From Salticus scenicus (Eukaryota > Arthropoda > Arachnida > Araneae > Salticidae), in the NCBI GenBank assembly GCA_963930645.1, contig OZ005655.1, forward strand, positions 132,729,626-132,793,625: a stretch of DNA of 64,000 nt, read 5' to 3'. The notes under the pieces are model-generated. The model did not search any database. It had not been told where the DNA came from and saw only the letters and a list, made by a program, of their open reading frames with translations. Shown one piece after another: positions 60,531-64,000 of the stretch; position 1 is the first letter of the stretch, and every line of letters starts with the position of its first letter. The translations under genes and the position numbers were made by a program.

Positions 60531-62204
60531 TTATGTAAAAAAGTAAACATTTAGTTTTTTAGATAATATTTTTTAATAACATCATATTCTGACCCACTCT
60601 CACTGCAAGAAAATGAAAATTAAACAGAGATTTTAGCAAAGATTCCAGAGCACAGATCATAGATTCTAGTTTATATACAATAGTTTATTAATTCATGCTA
60701 CACTAGTTAGTTAATTAATTTTATTAAAGTTATACCTTTTGAAAAAATTTTATTAAAATTTTTATTAAAATTTTTTGTTAAAATTTTATATTAAAAATAC
60801 TTCCGTTTGAAAGTTTGTGTATACATACCGCATTTGTTTTTAAGACTTTGACTTCAATTCGTTTATATTGATTAAATATACATATTTTTATTTGGACGGA
60901 GGACTATTAGTTTCAATCTGAAGTTTTTGTAGACCGGTTTTATGTAACACTAAAATAAATTAGAAATATTAGTCCTATCGTTACAAATTCGGTGCCAAAT
61001 GAAAGGGGTGATTTTTCTGAATCCAGGGGTTGGGTGGGCAAATAGTTTTTCGACACGACAATTAAATTTTTTAAACATAACTAAAATATGAAATTTAGGT
61101 GGCAAGACTTCATTTTAATTCCTTTTAGTCATTTTAAAAAGTACGTCGTTTTACGGTCAAAAAATGAGATAAAAAATAAAAAATAAATAAAAAATAAAAA
61201 TTTTAGAGATTGAATTTAATAGTCTTCCGTATTAAACTAAATTCTGTCTTTGACAAAATATTTAATAATTTTTAGATTATTGCTGTGTTTCAAATGATGC
61301 TTGCAAAAATTGCAAAGGTACAACTTTTAATAATACATTGTTTTATTTTACTTCTATCTCAGAAAATGATTGCGATGTTAGGAAATTGTAAATTTAAATT
61401 AATGATCCGCAAACGAATATGCAGCCAAAATTAGTACCAATCGATAAAATTATAGTTGAAAATTATAACTATCTGAATTCATTGTTTCTAACAATAAAAT
61501 GATTTTTTTTTTTTTTTTTGCCAAATCTCGAATATCGAATAAACATTAGATAAGGTTTTATGATTAAATAAACACAAAGCTTTGTAATGCAGATGAATGG
61601 GACTTGCAAAATATCGGTCTTAACTACAAAAAATAAATTTCCTGGATTCGTTTGTTTTTATTATCAGTGGTCGACAGATTCATTAGTCAAAAGAGTCAAA
61701 GATCTGAAGCGTAATGATTAAGATTCCTTTTGACAGCCAAATTTATATCATACTTTTGGGAACCGGCTGAAACTGTTTAGTAATATTAAATAAATCCAGA
61801 TAGCATAATAATAATAATCTAATTTATTGAAAAAAGTATATATTTTTTACATTAAAATATGAAGATGACAAAATGTTCCTTTAAAGTGAACAACGATCTT
61901 GTACTTCCTTGGAAACGGTAAACGGCTGGTAGTAGAGCTACAAAATTTTGCATTGGAGGTCGTTTGGACTTCTCCTGATACATTTCAAAACCAAATTTTC
62001 GAATAGTTTTCTTTTTTTTAGCAGCGCCACTTATCGTCTAGTTAGTACCAATTTGAAATGTTCCGTTAAGGCACTAATGCAAGCCGTGAGAAACCGAAGC
62101 GCGATTTTAAACGATTTAAATGGGATTTCTTTTTTTAGATTTTATTTATAAAATGAATTAAAATATAGTGATTATTAATTTTTTTTTTTGAAAATTCCTA
62201 TAAA
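60531..62204. other. non-coding; holds a segment shared with the minus-strand Helitron
   Basis: 60991-61107 (GGTGCCAAATGAAAGGGGTG, TTTTTCTGAATCC, ACAATTAAATTTTTTAAA, ATGAAATTTAGGTGGCAAG) matches 17575-17673. AT-rich remainder. A GC-richer patch with AGCAGCGCCACTTATCG at 62020 leads into the Helitron end below. Confidence 0.5.
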
Positions 62205-62238
62205 TATAGTGACTAGCGAAGTAAGCAAAACCTACTAG
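62205..62238 (+). mobile_element. Helitron 3' end, decayed
   Basis: TATAGTGACTAGCGAAG, TAAGCAAAACCTACTAG aligns with the 3' end of the 26433-28635 element (TATAGTGCTCAGCGAAG…CTGCTAG). The hairpin is weakened by substitutions and the following base is A rather than T. The 5' boundary was not found. Confidence 0.55.
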
Positions 62239-62499
62239 AAGCCGTGAGATTTTCAGATATAGCCTCTAATAAATCTGAATTATTTTATGTGAAAGAATGA
62301 TGAATGCTTTTCATACCATATTCTGTATGAGAAATGCTTTTGTGCTTCTAAGGCGTATATGTTTATTTTATTTTGTTTAGTACGGTAATAATATGGTAGT
62401 ACGTTCTAACAAAAAATTCCACCCACATACATAATGCATCAATCTTCTTGAACATCCTTGTACATGAACTATTTCTTCGATTTTTCTGAAACGTCATTG

Positions 62500-63770
62500 G
62501 AGGCCTCCATGTGGAGATTCTAAAAGAATTTGGGTTCTGTGTGTGTGCCTGTCTGTCTCGCGATAGCGGCTGCAAAAATCATTCCATTGACTTGCAATTT
62601 GGTACACATGTTCATGAGTCACACAGAATTAGCTATACGGTTTGGGATGTGTATTCTCTTTGTAGTTTGTGTACAGAGACACACCAAAGATTTTCTTATC
62701 ATTACGGTCTATGGGCAGAATTTGTAAGTATAGCAATAGCGGCCGTAAAAATCCCCTGATTGACTTGCAAATTGGTGCACACGTCCAAGCTCTGTATAAA
62801 AATAGCTGTGTAATTTTTTTATTTTTCTATTATTTATAGATCTTGCATAGTGATACACCAAAGTTTTTCTTATTTTTACGGCCTGTGGGGTCAATTTCGT
62901 TTAAACTCTTTTTAACGTCATTACTTTGCATTCAACAATACGAATTCAGCGTACATTATTGAGATGATTAAACTTATGTTTTCTATAAAAAGTATGTTTG
63001 CTTAGGCTTCTTAATTAATGTACAGGACCTTAAAAAGTGTTCCGATAATGTCATGTAATCATCGAAATTTTGTGAAATTTCGAACAATTATTCATGAGAA
63101 ACATAGAATAAGTTGAATAGTTTCTACTAGTTAATACGATGTTAATGATTCGTTTACAGAGACCCACAAAAGAATTTTGTGTCATTAGAGCCTACGGACA
63201 AATTTTTGTGTAAGTACATTTTAACGCTTTAATGCTACCTTTAACATAATGAAATTAACATGCATTATAAGGGTGCTTGAAAGCACATTTTCTTTTTGAA
63301 AAATTTATATAGACTAAATTTATTTACAGGACAACACAAAAGGATTCCGATGACATTCTGTAATCATCCAAACGATGCCAAATTAGGTTGAAATATTAAT
63401 AAGTTATAATTACTTAGTTGTATTCTTTTTTATTTGTGTATATAATAACTGTGGCAAGTTTTCAGGGACACACAAAAGAATTTTGTACCATTATGGTCTA
63501 TACAGGCATTTCTTGAAAGTTTATTTTAACATGGTTACGCAGCATTAAATACAACGAAATGTTAGTAGATGTTTAAAAACATGTTATTTTATGGAAAATT
63601 GTGGGTATAGAATTGGTAGTTAGTTTACAGGGTTACACAAAATAATTACGATATGTTATACAATCTTTTTGCATCAAATTTGGTACAAGTATTTATGAGT
63701 TACAAGGAATTAATAGAAGACTATTGTTACTATAAAAATATATAAATATACACATGCATAGATAGATAGA
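62500..63770 (+). repeat. degenerate tandem array, alternating sub-modules
   Basis: After a GTGTGTGCCTGTCTGTC start, variants of TACAGAGACACACCAAAG plus ATTACGGTCTATGGGC (62671, 62850, 63157, 63464) alternate with TACAGGACC…GATAATGTCATGTAATC variants (63022, 63326, 63628), spaced about 140-175 bp. Distantly like family C in the shared TTGTGTACAGGGACAC word. Confidence 0.65.
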
Positions 63771-64000
63771 TAAAAATAGAGGGCTACAGCGGAGGTTTGA
63801 AGGGGGTGACACCCCCCCCCCTTGAAACCTCCCACCAAACCTACCCCTCAGAAACGTATCTGTTTATGCAGTGCGTCAATAATATATATATATATATATA
63901 TATCTATGTATATATATGTTGTATGTGTATATAAATATAATATGGAATAAATAAAAATGATGTGTTGAATAATGAGTGATGAAAATAGCACGTTGAGGCA
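63771..64000. other. non-coding window end
   Basis: A GATA run, a C10 homopolymer (63812-63821) and (AT)n at 63882-63903; no gene. Confidence 0.6.

Noticed and set aside
9044..63903. CRISPR-like or phage-like arrays
   Set aside because: The regular repeats are microsatellites, minisatellites or transposon arrays in a eukaryotic context; none has short repeats with unique spacers.

Overview
The window is AT-rich eukaryotic DNA, almost certainly from an arthropod and most likely a spider. The evidence for a spider is indirect: a dense load of Tc1/mariner, Helitron, Copia and Penelope-like remnants, plus simple-repeat-bearing modules (CTGT runs; ends reading ACTTTCTTCTATAT / ATATAGAAGAAAGT) that I associate from memory with spider genomes. 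No host protein-coding gene, rRNA or tRNA gene could be supported. The real coding sequence is all transposon-derived and broken.

Layout. 1-2.3 kb: non-coding, with a ~0.8 kb palindromic foldback (about 195-975). 2293-7800: a complete Ty1/Copia LTR retrotransposon, with two 557-bp LTRs differing at about 5 sites, a single gag-pol frame and three in-frame stops. 8.1-20.4 kb: an old, decayed long-period tandem array (about eight recognisable units of ~0.6-0.8 kb) broken up by insertions. These include a perfect-ended palindromic Tc1-type MITE (11376-11578), a mariner (12480-15196) that carries a head-to-head inverted pair of 5'-truncated Penelope-like 3' ends and a 119-bp MITE, a minus-strand Helitron (16952-17776), and a foldback near 19 kb. 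20.9-21.6 kb: an old duplication. 21.8-24.1 kb: a degenerate unit carrying repeated copies of the palindromic motif TCCACTCCGTGGA around a basic, broken reading frame that holds a PIF/Harbinger-like MITE. 24.3-25.5 kb: fragments of a divergent retroelement with an inverted repeat. 26433-28635: a non-autonomous Helitron with internal C/G-run minisatellites. 33849-36564: a full-length IS630/Tc1/mariner element with ~480-bp inverted repeats and a nearly intact transposase. 37.5-40 kb and 52.3-53.1 kb: copies of one dispersed repeat. 41.0-41.3 kb: a Tc1-like transposase scrap. 43052-43621: a palindromic IS630-type foldback still encoding transposase C-termini. 44.4-45.5, 51.0-51.7 and 56.0-59.9 kb: CTGT-bearing module arrays. 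46.0-47.8 kb: a duplicated segment containing a G-rich minisatellite. 62.5-63.8 kb: another degenerate tandem array.

The elements do not form a pathway. Their interaction is by nesting: old tandem DNA was invaded by mariner, which was in turn invaded by Penelope-like and MITE sequences, and several Tc1/mariner-type elements sit directly in (TA)n microsatellites. I do not see a clearly new biological system. The best candidates for something undescribed are the palindromic-motif unit at 22-24 kb, the inverted Penelope pair, and the 8-20 kb tandem array.
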